The position numbers were made by a program, and so were the translations under genes. The notes below the pieces were generated by a model, which was not told the origin of the DNA, made no database searches, and worked only from the letters and a program-made list of their open reading frames with translations. Below are positions 1-8,402 of a stretch of DNA of 57,427 nt, one piece after another (within the stretch, counting starts at the first letter, position 1; each line of letters opens with the position of its first letter). Source of the DNA: a virus; IMG/VR virus record IMGVR_UViG_3300050821_005911, positions 1-57,427 of that record; one strand, given 5' to 3'.

Positions 1-114
1 GCGGCGGAGGCGGCGGCGGAGGCGGCGGAGGCGGCGGCGGAGGCGGCGTGGGCGGCGGAGGCGGCGCGGGCGGCGCGGGCGGCGGAGGCGGCGGCGGAGG
101 CGGCGGAGGCGGCG
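1..114. repeat. GCG-rich triplet repeat (left copy, at contig end)
   Basis: An imperfect array of gcg, gag, cgg and tgg triplets encodes the Ala-rich helix. Its first 16 bases, gcggcggaggcggcgg, are the same as the last 16 of the window. This low-complexity DNA is a likely assembly break point, so the true repeat number is uncertain. Confidence 0.9.
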
Positions 115-207
115 GACTCCTACCTATCCCTCTCCGCATCTCTCGCCCTCGACATCCTGCGCGATCTGAGCTCTCCTGGCGTGGCACTGCTGAAGGAGGT
201 GGCGTGA
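1..207 (+). CDS. Alanine-rich repeat protein, C-terminal part (continues from the right end of the window)
   Basis: Frame 1 is open from base 1 and encodes 68 residues before TGA at 205-207. The first 38 codons are an Ala-Ala-Glu / Ala-Ala-Arg / Ala-Ala-Trp pattern that should form a long helix; a more ordinary tail (DSYLSLSASLALDILRDL...) follows. It has no start here. The matching N-terminal part starts at 56848, and collapsing the shared 16-base end keeps the frame, giving about 256 aa in total. Phage proteins with a short globular N-terminus and long AAxAAR/AAW helices are known as a type, but I know of no function. The stop overlaps the ATG of the next gene, so it belongs to the replication operon. 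The poly-Gly reading of the same DNA in another frame is a shadow. Confidence 0.8.
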   Translation, partial: AAEAAAEAAEAAAEAAWAAEAARAARAAEAAAEAAEAADSYLSLSASLALDILRDLSSPGVALLKEVA

Positions 208-1226
208 TGGCGCGCTCGGGGCTAATTTACGGTGACACGGGCACTTTCAAGACGACGGCCATCGCCCATCTGGCCCGCTACATCGCCGAGCGCACCGGCA
301 AGGCCACCCTCCTGTTCTCCGCCGACGGCGGCGGCTGGGGGCCGTGCCAGGAGGAGATCGAGGCGGGGATGATCCGCCCCTACCGCTGCGACACGGCGGT
401 CATCCCACTGCCGATCCTGCGCAAGGTGTCGCAGGGCTACTGGCCCGCGAACCCGGAGCAGACGGATATCTCTCAGGTGGACTTCGTGCCGGTGAACTGG
501 GCCGACGTCGGCGGTATTGCGGTCGAGGGAGTGACGTCGATCGGCACGATGCTGATGCGACATCTCGCGGATAAGAACCTGAAGACGGGGGAAGAGGCTA
601 CGTCCCCGTTCCGCATGCCGATCCGCGTGGACGGCCAGGTGCGAGAGGAAACCTTTGCCGGTAATTCACGTGGCCACTACGGCTTTGCGCAGAACCAGCT
701 CTACGGCCTGATCATGAACTTCGGCTCGCTCCCCGTCGAATACTTCCTGCTGACCGGCCACGACAAGAAGGCGGAGGATGGCGACCGGCAGACGGTGGGC
801 GGCGTCGCGGCGCCGGGGAAGGCCATCTCGGCGCTGATCCCGACGTGGATCGGCGATTGTATCCACGCCCAGGACTACCAGGTGGAGCGGACGACGAACG
901 CGCCCAAGCTCGGCGGTAAGCAAGGCGAGACGGAAGTGGTGACGACGATGGACACGGTATGCCGCTACTACTTCAAGAAGCATCGGGATCCGGCGACGGG
1001 GATAGTCTACCCTGCGAAGCCACGGGTGACGCACGGTGCGGTAGGGAAGCTGGACGCGCTCTACCCGGATGGATTCTTCATCCCCACACCGGACCACGGA
1101 TTCGACGAGTATCTGCGGGCGCTGGACAAGCTGGCGGCGGACTCGGCGGGATCTGGGAGCCTCAAAGGGTGGAGGGAGCGTCTTGATCTTAAACTTGGAA
1201 GAGCGGTGGCAGGGGCAGAGAAGTGA
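207..1226 (+). CDS. Sak4-like RecA-fold ATPase (phage nucleotide-binding protein)
   Basis: 339 aa from the ATG at 207, which overlaps the TGA of the Ala-rich gene (ATGA). A longer reading from upstream would include a spurious poly-Gly stretch. A Walker A motif lies at residues 8-17 (YGDTGTFKTT), and a strand ending in LLTGH near residue 185 resembles the sensor region of AAA_24 / Sak4-type proteins. Such proteins are single-domain RecA relatives that help anneal ssDNA during phage recombination and usually lie next to an SSB and replication genes, as here. The ATPase fold is secure; the exact subfamily is inferred. The gene ends with a GTGA overlap into an HNH gene. Confidence 0.75.
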   Translation: MARSGLIYGDTGTFKTTAIAHLARYIAERTGKATLLFSADGGGWGPCQEEIEAGMIRPYRCDTAVIPLPILRKVSQGYWPANPEQTDISQVDFVPVNWADVGGIAVEGVTSIGTMLMRHLADKNLKTGEEATSPFRMPIRVDGQVREETFAGNSRGHYGFAQNQLYGLIMNFGSLPVEYFLLTGHDKKAEDGDRQTVGGVAAPGKAISALIPTWIGDCIHAQDYQVERTTNAPKLGGKQGETEVVTTMDTVCRYYFKKHRDPATGIVYPAKPRVTHGAVGKLDALYPDGFFIPTPDHGFDEYLRALDKLAADSAGSGSLKGWRERLDLKLGRAVAGAEK

Positions 1227-1789
1227 TCGAGCGTTTCTTCAAATACGTTTTGATACTACCTTCTGGCTGTTGGGAGTGGACTGGAGTTAGGAATCTATGG
1301 GGATATGGAATGTTCCACGTGGCTCCTCGTACACGTCGTCGTGAAGTTCCTAATGCTCGGTTGTCTATATCTGCACATATCGTATCTTGGGACATACACA
1401 AACACATAGAGGTTCCTAAAGGACTTGAGATAGATCATCTATGCCGCAATCGAGCGTGCGTTAACCCGGATCACTTGGAGCCTGTCACCAAGCGAGAGAA
1501 TATGCTACGGGGTGTAGGCTTCGCTGCGATAAACGCTAAGAAGGTCTATTGTCTTAGAGGACATTTGTTGGCTGGAGACAACCTCTACGGCACGAGTGGG
1601 CGTATCAAGCGGTATTGCATTGCTTGTGATAAGGAGCGTAAGAGAGCTAGACCAAAAAAGATTGACGGTTATCCTAAGTATGCATGCCGTCGATGTGGAT
1701 GTAGATGGCCGTGCCGGACCGGATCACCTAATCGATGCGCTAATCCTGAATGTCGCGCTACTGCCCGAAATCTTGAAGCAACTACATAA
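1223..1789 (+). CDS. HNH homing endonuclease (HNH_3 type) with zinc-finger tail
   Basis: 188 aa from GTG at 1223, overlapping the previous stop. The N-terminus has the GCWEWTG motif of phage HNH_3 proteins. The core LEIDHLCRNRACVNPDHLEPVT at about residues 67-88 carries the His-Asn-His catalytic residues and zinc-binding cysteines. A second Cys/His set (CLRGH...CIAC) and a Cys-rich tail (CRRCGCRWPC...C..PEC) follow. The DNA is visibly richer in A+T than either flank, as expected for a mobile free-standing endonuclease. It sits between the ATPase and its likely SSB partner, so it splits a functional pair without breaking either gene. Confidence 0.88.
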   Translation: MIERFFKYVLILPSGCWEWTGVRNLWGYGMFHVAPRTRRREVPNARLSISAHIVSWDIHKHIEVPKGLEIDHLCRNRACVNPDHLEPVTKRENMLRGVGFAAINAKKVYCLRGHLLAGDNLYGTSGRIKRYCIACDKERKRARPKKIDGYPKYACRRCGCRWPCRTGSPNRCANPECRATARNLEATT

Positions 1790-1804
1790 AATGGAGGAAT
1801 CACA

Positions 1805-2566
1805 ATGGCTGGAGAATTTGGCGTAGTCACGTATGATAACGAACACGAGGCGGCAGCGGCACCCGCGGCGAACGGCGAACCCACGGTGCTCGTAGACCCC
1901 AACGACCCTCGGCTCACCTCGGAAGTCCTGACCATCAACCCCGACGCCGACGCCTACGCGGTCCTGCCTCCGCTCCCCGACGGCAAGTGGCGGGCCAAGG
2001 CCAAGCAGGTGGATATCAAGGACGACAAGGGCCAACAGCAGCGCTATGCCGTCTTCTCCCGCGCCAAGATGGCGAGCGGAGCGCCGTTCTTCGCCACCAA
2101 CATCGAGTACTCGATCATCGACCATTCCGGCGAGTTCGATGGGGTCAAGCTCACCGAGTACTGGGTGAAGGCCCTCGTCGATGCGCGCAAGGGCACGTCG
2201 CAGGCGGCCACGATGATCGGCAAGCTGGGCGGTAAGGCGCCGGCGTCGGGATCGCAGAAAGTGTACATGGATGCTCTGCTCTCGACCCTCGCCGCGGAGC
2301 CGGAGCTGATCCTTGAGACCGCGTGGTCCGCCGAGTGCCAGCACTGCCAAGAGGTGGCCAAGAAGCGGGGGGAGAAGTCTCCGCGGCCCTTCCTCGCTGG
2401 CATGCACCGGTTCCCTGCGACCAAGACGCCGGGGGTACACGACCCGATCGTGCAGTGTCCGACGTGCAAGCAGCAGGTGCGGGCGCAGGCGAGGCTGGTG
2501 GCTCCCCTCTCGCTGAAGGAGGCGCAGGCCACGCGCGGGACAGGGCAGGCGGCGGGGAAGAAATGA
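1805..2566 (+). CDS. Putative ssDNA-binding protein with C-terminal zinc ribbon
   Basis: 253 aa with a good ribosome site (GGAGG, 7 nt before ATG). The acidic Ala-rich start is followed by a beta-rich central region (about 50-150: PDGKWRAKAKQVDI...QRYAVFSRAK), then two CxxC pairs (CQHC near 177 and CPTC near 222) that would hold one zinc. The family is not recognised with certainty. Its place between a Sak4-like ATPase and a helicase, where phages often keep their SSB, suggests ssDNA binding, but that is context only. The tail ends QAAGKK rather than the acidic tip of classical SSBs. Confidence 0.5.
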   Translation: MAGEFGVVTYDNEHEAAAAPAANGEPTVLVDPNDPRLTSEVLTINPDADAYAVLPPLPDGKWRAKAKQVDIKDDKGQQQRYAVFSRAKMASGAPFFATNIEYSIIDHSGEFDGVKLTEYWVKALVDARKGTSQAATMIGKLGGKAPASGSQKVYMDALLSTLAAEPELILETAWSAECQHCQEVAKKRGEKSPRPFLAGMHRFPATKTPGVHDPIVQCPTCKQQVRAQARLVAPLSLKEAQATRGTGQAAGKK

Positions 2567-2769
2567 CCGCGCCTGTAGTATCTGGCAGGTATCGTAGGCT
2601 CCCCGCGCTTCGTGGAGGCGGGGAGACGCTGGGGTATCTGGCATCCAGCAACTATGACGCGGCCAAAGAGGAACGATGCGCCGAGTCTACAGGTCACGTC
2701 CTCGTCGTACTAGGCGATCGTATAGAGTGCTCCGCCTGCGGTGCACGGTGGTCGGACTTTGGCTACTAG
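2563..2769 (+). CDS. Small zinc-ribbon protein
   Basis: 68 aa from the ATG at 2563, which overlaps the previous TGA (ATGA). The first half is basic (SGRYRRLPALRGGGE); the second half ends GHVLVVLGDRIECSACGARW. The single CxxC could bind zinc as a dimer or be a remnant of a ribbon of the type that reads a value and then a CxxC knuckle. Function unknown. Tight coupling to the putative SSB gene supports it as real. Confidence 0.65.
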   Translation: MTAPVVSGRYRRLPALRGGGETLGYLASSNYDAAKEERCAESTGHVLVVLGDRIECSACGARWSDFGY

Positions 2770-2779
2770 ACGCCGTCAG

Positions 2780-2974
2780 ATGCGCGCCATGCCTCCTAGT
2801 CGCCTCACCCGATTCTTCACCGAGCACCCGGAGATCACCTCACCATGGAGAACGACGATCGAGTACGGACTGAAGCGGCCATCGACGGACTTGGCCTTCC
2901 GAGTGATGACGAATGCGGTGCTGCAGGATCGGCGGCGGATGAGTCATCCGAGGCTGCAGCAGAGCCGACCGTAG
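2780..2974 (+). CDS. Possible small gene overlapping the helicase start
   Basis: 64 aa (MRAMPPSRLTRFFTEHPEI...). It begins 10 bases after the previous stop and shares 130 bases with the first codons of the helicase gene in another frame. Its residue mix looks like real protein (aromatic, charged, varied), whereas the helicase N-terminus in the same DNA is acidic, Ala/Ser-rich and lies before the first motif. No clear ribosome site is seen. Either both frames are used, or one reading is spurious. Confidence 0.35.
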   Translation: MRAMPPSRLTRFFTEHPEITSPWRTTIEYGLKRPSTDLAFRVMTNAVLQDRRRMSHPRLQQSRP

Positions 2975-4215
2975 CGTGCGAATTTACCTGCGGGTGCGCT
3001 GGTTCTGGCAAAACGTACTACTGGCGCGAGCGTATCGCCGCTGACCCCAGCGAAGGCATCCTCGCCGCGACCACTGGGATCGCCTCAATCAACCTTGGCA
3101 CCACGACGCTGAACTCCCTGCTCAAGTTTTTCGACACGGATAGTCTTAGAGACGCTTACTTGAATGGCTCCCTCGTCCGTCGGATGAAAGACATCCGTGA
3201 GGATTACCACCGGATCGTGATCGACGAAGTGTCGATGATGGACGGTGACCAGTTGGGCATCCTCGTCCGCGCCGCGTTAGAGTGCAACTCGTTCCTCAGC
3301 AAACAGCCTCCGCTTGGGCTGACTCTCGTAGGCGATTATGCACAATTGCCCCCCGTCCGCGCCAAGTGGGCCTTCGAATCGGACGAGTGGTGGCGCTTCG
3401 AGGAGCACACGACGCGGCTCACGAAAGTGTGGCGTCAGGACGCTGGCCCATTCCTCTCGGCGTTGAACTTGACCCGCTCCGGGCATGGAGAAGGTGCCGC
3501 CGACCTCTTGTCGCGGGAGGGCCTTGAGTGGCATTCCTCCCTCGATATCCAGTTCGACGGCACCACGATTGTCAGCAAGAACGATCAGGTGGACCGCTAC
3601 AACGGGATGGCGCTGGACCGCCTCCCAGGACCGACGTTCACGCTCACGAATCGCCGCTGGGGCAAGCAGCGCGGGGAGTGGAAGCAGGTGCCGGACCGAG
3701 TGACGCTGAAGCAGGGGGCGCTGGTCATGCTCCTCTCTAACTCCTACGACGACGAGGGGAATATGGAGTACGCGAACGGTGACACTGGCCATATCGTGGA
3801 GCACTTCCCCAATACACTTATCGTCCAGTTAGTACGCAACGGTTGTGACGTAGAGGTGTGCCGAGTGCGCCGTGACGTAGGCGCTAAGGACAAGCCTCCA
3901 AGCTGGTCCGGGCCGACTGCGCACGGGGAATGGCTGTCGTCGCCGCACTGGATGCCGGACAAGAAGCGCTTCGTCGAGGGACAGGTGGAGATGTGGCCGC
4001 TGCGATTGGCCTACGCCACTACCGTTCACAAGTCGCAAGGAGTCAGCTTAGACCGTCTCCAGGTCGATGTGCGTGATCATTTCTTCTCTAGTTACGGAAT
4101 GGTATACGTCGCGCTAAGTCGATGCCGAACCTTGGAGGGATTGCGTGTTATCGGCCAGCGCGAACGCTTCGTTACGCAGTGTAAGTGTGATCCACGTGTG
4201 GCGAGGTGGCTTTGA
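2845..4215 (+). CDS. Pif1-like superfamily 1 DNA helicase
   Basis: 456 aa. Motif I is GCAGSGKT at residues 50-57, motif II VIDEVSMMDGDQL at about 125-137, motif III GDYAQLPPV near 185, and the C-terminal UvrD_C_2-like segment has TTVHKSQG near 415 and YVALSRC near 437. These are the hallmarks of Pif1/RecD/Dda-type 5'-3' helicases, which unwind DNA at phage forks. The first 45 residues are acidic and low in complexity and may lie before the true start, since an alternative frame overlaps them. GGAG lies about 11 nt before the ATG. It overlaps the polymerase gene by 10 bases, so the two are probably co-translated. Confidence 0.88.
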   Translation: MENDDRVRTEAAIDGLGLPSDDECGAAGSAADESSEAAAEPTVACEFTCGCAGSGKTYYWRERIAADPSEGILAATTGIASINLGTTTLNSLLKFFDTDSLRDAYLNGSLVRRMKDIREDYHRIVIDEVSMMDGDQLGILVRAALECNSFLSKQPPLGLTLVGDYAQLPPVRAKWAFESDEWWRFEEHTTRLTKVWRQDAGPFLSALNLTRSGHGEGAADLLSREGLEWHSSLDIQFDGTTIVSKNDQVDRYNGMALDRLPGPTFTLTNRRWGKQRGEWKQVPDRVTLKQGALVMLLSNSYDDEGNMEYANGDTGHIVEHFPNTLIVQLVRNGCDVEVCRVRRDVGAKDKPPSWSGPTAHGEWLSSPHWMPDKKRFVEGQVEMWPLRLAYATTVHKSQGVSLDRLQVDVRDHFFSSYGMVYVALSRCRTLEGLRVIGQRERFVTQCKCDPRVARWL

Positions 4216-6977
4216 GACACCGCCCTTCCAGTTGCGATGGTTGCTCTCTAGCAGGTCGAGGTACCGACTTTAGCCAACCTGAAGGCACCGGATCGCTCGG
4301 TGTGTTGATTCTGGGAGAGGCGAGCGGCGAGCAAGAAGCACGCGACCAACTCCCCTTTCGCCCCTACGCAGCGGCTGGAAGTCTCCTTGAACGTACATTC
4401 CGCCGCATGGCGATGGATCGCAGGCAGATGCTCATCTCGAACGTTTGTAGGTGTCGCCCGCCCGGTAATTTTTTGGAACACGCACCGTGGGAATTCTCAT
4501 CGTTATCACACTGTCGGCCTAACTTAGTGTCGCTGATCGAGACACGCAAGCCGCGTTGCATACTGACTCTGGGTGGAATGGCGTTGCGTGAGGTCACTGG
4601 CGAGGTCGGAGAGTCGCGCGGCGTGAGCCATATGATGGGTTATTGCATTCCGTCGTCACCCGACTTAGGCGGACTCCCGACTATCCCCGCGCTGCATCCG
4701 GCGTTCATCAGGCGCGGGAAAGCGTGTATGCAGGGCGTCTTCGCCCGCAACCTCCAACGCGCCGTCAACGTCGCCGCTGGACGTGATACGGCGTGGCAGT
4801 GGGGCATCGACCCTGAGAGGAGTGAGACGTATGGACAGCTCAGATATTCGCTACATCCTAGCCTTGACGAGGCGCGAGCTTTTGCAAATGGAGTCGCGGG
4901 AAATGGCGGAGCAGTTGTCTCTTATGATATTGAGACTTACGAGAGTGCAAGCCTTGATGAGGATGCTCGGGACGGATTTACAGATACCCGAATCCGACTT
5001 ATCCAGTTCTCGGTTAACGCACGCAGCGGAATCGCTTTCCCGTGGGAGGGAGAGTATAGAAGCGTGGCTGCGGGAATCCTCCGGTCAGCCAACACCAAGG
5101 TAGGCTGGAACAACTGGCTTTTCGACGATAAGGTGTTAGAGGCGTGTGGCGAGCGTGAGGGATTGGACCTGCGACCGCGTGGAACGCTTATGGACGGCCT
5201 GCAAATGTTTCACCATTGGCAGCCCGATCTACCCGCTCATTTACAGTTCGCAGCACAGTTTGTGCAATTTGAGTTCCCCTGGAAGCATCTAGCCGCGACT
5301 AATCTAGAGTTTTACGGCAATGTTGATGCTGACGCAACACTACGCTTGTATGAGTTCCTTCTAGCGGCGCTGAAGAAGGACGGTATATATGATTCTCCTT
5401 ACGATGTTCACGGCGACTGCGTAGGCGGGTATATCGGCCAGGTGGCGCAGGTCCGTCCTATCCTCGCCGCCATGGAGCGCCGCGGCCTCCCCGTGGACGA
5501 CGCCGAGCGGCTGAAGCTGGACGTGGAGTTCGACCTGGCGCAACAGGAGCTGGACGCGGAGTTGCAGCGTCGGGTGCCGGAGGAAGTGCTGGGACTAGAG
5601 CCGCGGCGGGGGAAGAAAGGGAACTATGACTATGGCTACCTCAAAACGCCCAAGGATGTTACTGATCTCGTACTGCGGACCTTCACCGTCGCCGGAGTTG
5701 ATGAGGGCACTGGAGAGCCTTACACGCGCGGCGTTGAACGCTACTGTCGTGTCCTGCAGTTCAACGCTAACTCGCCGGATCAGCTCAAGCGGTACATGGA
5801 CGCCAAAGGACACAAGCGGCCCAAGTCCCGCGAGCAAGACGACGAAGGGAACGACAAGGACACGACGGCGAAGAAGGAGTTAGTGAGGTTGGCGCACCGC
5901 ACCGGCGACGACTTCTACCTCCGCGTGATCGAGTACCGCGAACTCGGCAAGATGCGAGGGACGTATATCAATGGGTTCGCGCCACATGCGGACGGATGTG
6001 TGCATACGACGTGGAATTTTGACACAGGGATAGGCCAGCTCGCTAGCCGAAATCCTTGCATTATTAATTTCCCGAAGCACACTCGTCTAGCCAGCGCTAT
6101 CCGGCGCATGATCGCGGCGAAGGAGGGGTATGTACTCACCGAGTGGGACTATAAATCCTGTCATGTACTTACACTGGGCTTCTTGGCAGAGGATGCTAAC
6201 TACATCCGGTGTGCGCGGATCGACATGCATTCCATCGTCACCGGCCACAAGCTCGGCCTGTGGCACGCCCTCGAACTCCTCCGCGACCACGACGACGCCT
6301 ATATCAAGGCCAAGTGTCAATGGCTGAAGGCCAATCCCGAGTGGCGTCACATCCGCGACGCCCGCATGAAGCACGCTATCCTCGGCATCGGTAACGGTCT
6401 CAAGGCCAAGGGACTCTACGAGAAGCACATGGAGGATTTCTCGGGGATAAAGGAGGCGCAATCCTTCCTCGACGTCGTGGAGGCCCTGTTCCCGCGCGTG
6501 TTTGAGTGGCATAAGATCGTCCAGCAGCGCGCCCACGACCAACAGTATCAGCGCACCGAATACGGCCACATGCGGAGGTTCTATGAAGTCTTCCGGTGGG
6601 ATTATAAGAAAGCTGCTTACGGCCATGGGGATCAGGCGGAGGAGGCGATCTCCTATCACCTCTCTAACATTGCGTTTGGCTACATACGAGAGCACATCAA
6701 GCTACTAGAACGGGCTGGCCTCAACGATCGCTACGGACTGTGCAACAACGTCCACGACTCTCTCGTCTTCCACTTCCCGCGAGGACTACTGGATCAGCAC
6801 ATCCGTGACGTATATCCCTTGCTCGTCCGACCTTCGGAGGTTCTACGGCATCCCACGATAGCGCCGGACGGGCTATGGATCGACGCGGAGTGCAACGTCG
6901 GCGCGAACTGGGCGGAGATGGAAGAGGTACCCGTCGCGCCGGTGTTGGCTACGTCAGCGGCACTCCCCGCCCGATGA
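4206..6977 (+). CDS. UDG-like domain fused to family A DNA polymerase with 3'-5' exonuclease
   Basis: 923 aa from GTG at 4206, overlapping the helicase stop. Residues 10-200 match an Fe-S uracil-DNA glycosylase of family 4/5 type: CDGC, GEASGEQEA, SNVCRCRPPGN, CRPNL and LHPAFIRRGK, with four cysteines placed for a cluster. The exonuclease follows with SYDIETYES, WNNWLFDDKV and YGNVDADATLRLY, so its acidic residues are intact. The polymerase has motif A (EWDYKSCHVLTL), an O-helix-like RDARMKHAILGIGN, and motif C VHDSLVF (D851), where most Pol I enzymes have HDE. UDG-Pol A fusions are known in SPO1-type phages. Here the glycosylase half may proofread or tether rather than excise. The gene ends by overlapping the convergent NlpC-like gene by 29 bases. 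Confidence 0.9.
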   Translation: MALRHRPSSCDGCSLAGRGTDFSQPEGTGSLGVLILGEASGEQEARDQLPFRPYAAAGSLLERTFRRMAMDRRQMLISNVCRCRPPGNFLEHAPWEFSSLSHCRPNLVSLIETRKPRCILTLGGMALREVTGEVGESRGVSHMMGYCIPSSPDLGGLPTIPALHPAFIRRGKACMQGVFARNLQRAVNVAAGRDTAWQWGIDPERSETYGQLRYSLHPSLDEARAFANGVAGNGGAVVSYDIETYESASLDEDARDGFTDTRIRLIQFSVNARSGIAFPWEGEYRSVAAGILRSANTKVGWNNWLFDDKVLEACGEREGLDLRPRGTLMDGLQMFHHWQPDLPAHLQFAAQFVQFEFPWKHLAATNLEFYGNVDADATLRLYEFLLAALKKDGIYDSPYDVHGDCVGGYIGQVAQVRPILAAMERRGLPVDDAERLKLDVEFDLAQQELDAELQRRVPEEVLGLEPRRGKKGNYDYGYLKTPKDVTDLVLRTFTVAGVDEGTGEPYTRGVERYCRVLQFNANSPDQLKRYMDAKGHKRPKSREQDDEGNDKDTTAKKELVRLAHRTGDDFYLRVIEYRELGKMRGTYINGFAPHADGCVHTTWNFDTGIGQLASRNPCIINFPKHTRLASAIRRMIAAKEGYVLTEWDYKSCHVLTLGFLAEDANYIRCARIDMHSIVTGHKLGLWHALELLRDHDDAYIKAKCQWLKANPEWRHIRDARMKHAILGIGNGLKAKGLYEKHMEDFSGIKEAQSFLDVVEALFPRVFEWHKIVQQRAHDQQYQRTEYGHMRRFYEVFRWDYKKAAYGHGDQAEEAISYHLSNIAFGYIREHIKLLERAGLNDRYGLCNNVHDSLVFHFPRGLLDQHIRDVYPLLVRPSEVLRHPTIAPDGLWIDAECNVGANWAEMEEVPVAPVLATSAALPAR

Positions 6978-7422
6978 ACAGCGGCGACAAGTGTAGCGTC
7001 TCCGGCGTGATCAGGTACGCATACGGTCCCAATACGTTCAGCGGCCTCAGCCATCCCGCCTGCAGCCACTCCAGCATGAACGCCGAACATATGATCTCGT
7101 GGTCCGACGCCCCACGGCGACTGTGTAGCGCCATTCCGATGATATCCGCGTAGTCATACGGCAGGCCGATCTTCGAGTCCATCCACTTCATGGCGGCCTC
7201 GTACTGCTCATCGACGACCGGGATCGCGTACCGACGCTCGAACGTGGGACGGCACCAATCGTGCGCACGGGACTGGACGCCGGTGCCCGCGTGCGCCCCG
7301 ACCCACGATGCGCCGTCGCGTCCCAGTCCCTCGCAGTGGCAGAACAGAGAGTCCGTCTCCCAGGTGATCAGCCGGGAGACGATGCCGGGCTCGTTGATGA
7401 ATCTAACGGTCAGGTTGGGCAT
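6949..7422 (-). CDS. Permuted NlpC/P60-like (YiiX-type) cysteine hydrolase
   Basis: 157 aa. The order FCHCEGL (H29, E31) first and CSAF (C112) later, with LPYDYADIIG between, is the circularly permuted papain-like layout of YiiX/NlpC-P60 proteins, which cut or transfer on peptidoglycan peptides or lipids. No signal peptide is seen. It is the last gene of the long - strand block, and its 3' end overlaps the polymerase gene on the other strand. Together with the next two enzymes it suggests a wall-degrading or lysis module. Role inferred; fold fairly secure. Confidence 0.7.
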   Translation of the reverse strand: MPNLTVRFINEPGIVSRLITWETDSLFCHCEGLGRDGASWVGAHAGTGVQSRAHDWCRPTFERRYAIPVVDEQYEAAMKWMDSKIGLPYDYADIIGMALHSRRGASDHEIICSAFMLEWLQAGWLRPLNVLGPYAYLITPETLHLSPLFIGRGVPLT

Positions 7423-7428
7423 GATGGC

Positions 7429-7587
7429 TCACGATGTCTCTTCCGCCCGTACGAACACTACGCTGGGATTGACCCGCTCGAACACGGCCCTGGCGTCGTC
7501 CGCGTCCGTGGCCCATACGACCGCTTCCGCCTCTACGTCGGACGTCAGGAAGGGACAATAGAACACTTTATACTTCTGGGCGTTCAC
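7429..7587 (-). CDS. Small hypothetical protein
   Basis: 52 aa from GTG at 7587 (MNAQKYKVFYCPF...). It fills the gap between the papain-like and NlpC-like genes in the same direction, with a purine-rich GGAGAGG about 10 nt upstream. The pattern of a short beta strand, then a helix (ATDADDARAVFERVN), then a strand (SVVFVRAEE) looks like a genuine small alpha/beta fold. It resembles small phage proteins that begin with a modified-residue-like strand, but no family is assigned. Confidence 0.6.
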   Translation of the reverse strand: MNAQKYKVFYCPFLTSDVEAEAVVWATDADDARAVFERVNPSVVFVRAEETS

Positions 7588-7607
7588 GGGCCTTGCGCCT
7601 CTCCCCA

Positions 7608-8402
7608 CTACGCCCCTACGGCTTCCCAGGGGCCACCAGAATGCACGATCTTCAAGTCTGTTTGTGGATCATCCAAGACCGGGACCGCTGCCCAGAAGTA
7701 ACCGCCGTCCCATCCCCAGTCTGTCCCCCACGAGTTCTGGACGAGGTATGCCGGCGGACAACTAGCAGGGCGCAGCGTAGGCGTCGGACCGAGATCGCAC
7801 CCGACAATCAGGACTTCGTGCCCGCCAACAACCTCCTCGCTCGTGTCGGGAACATAGATCCCGCTGCTCGCTACCTCGTCACTTTCGAACGAGGCGTAGA
7901 CAGTGAACCCCATTTCCACGACCCACGGTACCGGATCCCCAATTACGGACTGCGCTACCGCCGCGCTCGTCAGCCCGTGATAGGCGCCTAGCCGATACTT
8001 GGCCGCATTCTGGTCCATCTCCGCAGTCGGCTGCTCGATGACCTGGCTGGCATCCGGGTACAGCGAGTCCTCGCAGCATCCGTTGGCGATCGTGACGTTA
8101 GAGCCAGTGACTCCAGTCGAGCCGTCGTCATTTGGGAAACTACCATCTGCGATCAGTTCCTTGGCGTACAGGTACAAGGGACTGAGTACCGGCTGCTGGT
8201 TCAGGTATTTGCGGAAGATCCACTCCATTGCCGAGGAGAAGGCGTGCCCGGTGCAGGAGCCGAGTTGATTCTGGTTCTTGATCGGCCCGCATGCGGATCG
8301 CAGGTCTACCACCGGCGGAAGGTTAGGGGATACCCGACTCAGCATCCGATGGTCTGGAAGCGGAGCCGGGATATTACGACCGTAGCTACGAAGGGTTGGC
8401 AT
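7608..8402 (-). CDS. Papain-like (C1A) cysteine peptidase
   Basis: 264 aa. The catalytic Cys lies in NQNQLGSCTGHAF (C50; the Gln of the oxyanion hole is Q46), His in VVGGHEVLIVG (H195) and Asn in LVQNSWGTDWG (N223). All key residues of family C1A are present. There is no propeptide or signal peptide, so the enzyme starts almost at its mature domain, as in bacterial and viral C1A forms. Papain-type peptidases are uncommon in phages. It may process virion or host proteins, or attack surface proteins during entry. It lies between a lipoprotein gene and small genes of the lysis-like region. Confidence 0.85.
   Translation of the reverse strand: MPTLRSYGRNIPAPLPDHRMLSRVSPNLPPVVDLRSACGPIKNQNQLGSCTGHAFSSAMEWIFRKYLNQQPVLSPLYLYAKELIADGSFPNDDGSTGVTGSNVTIANGCCEDSLYPDASQVIEQPTAEMDQNAAKYRLGAYHGLTSAAVAQSVIGDPVPWVVEMGFTVYASFESDEVASSGIYVPDTSEEVVGGHEVLIVGCDLGPTPTLRPASCPPAYLVQNSWGTDWGWDGGYFWAAVPVLDDPQTDLKIVHSGGPWEAVGA

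Noticed and set aside
48-206. Poly-glycine N-terminus upstream of the Sak4-like ATPase
   Set aside because: It is the +2 reading of the GCG repeat. The Ala-rich frame is open from both sides and the ATG at 207 makes a normal ATGA junction with the Walker A motif close behind.
4783-5103. 106-codon frame inside the polymerase gene
   Set aside because: The frame is nested in a gene with intact exonuclease motifs and has no ribosome site.
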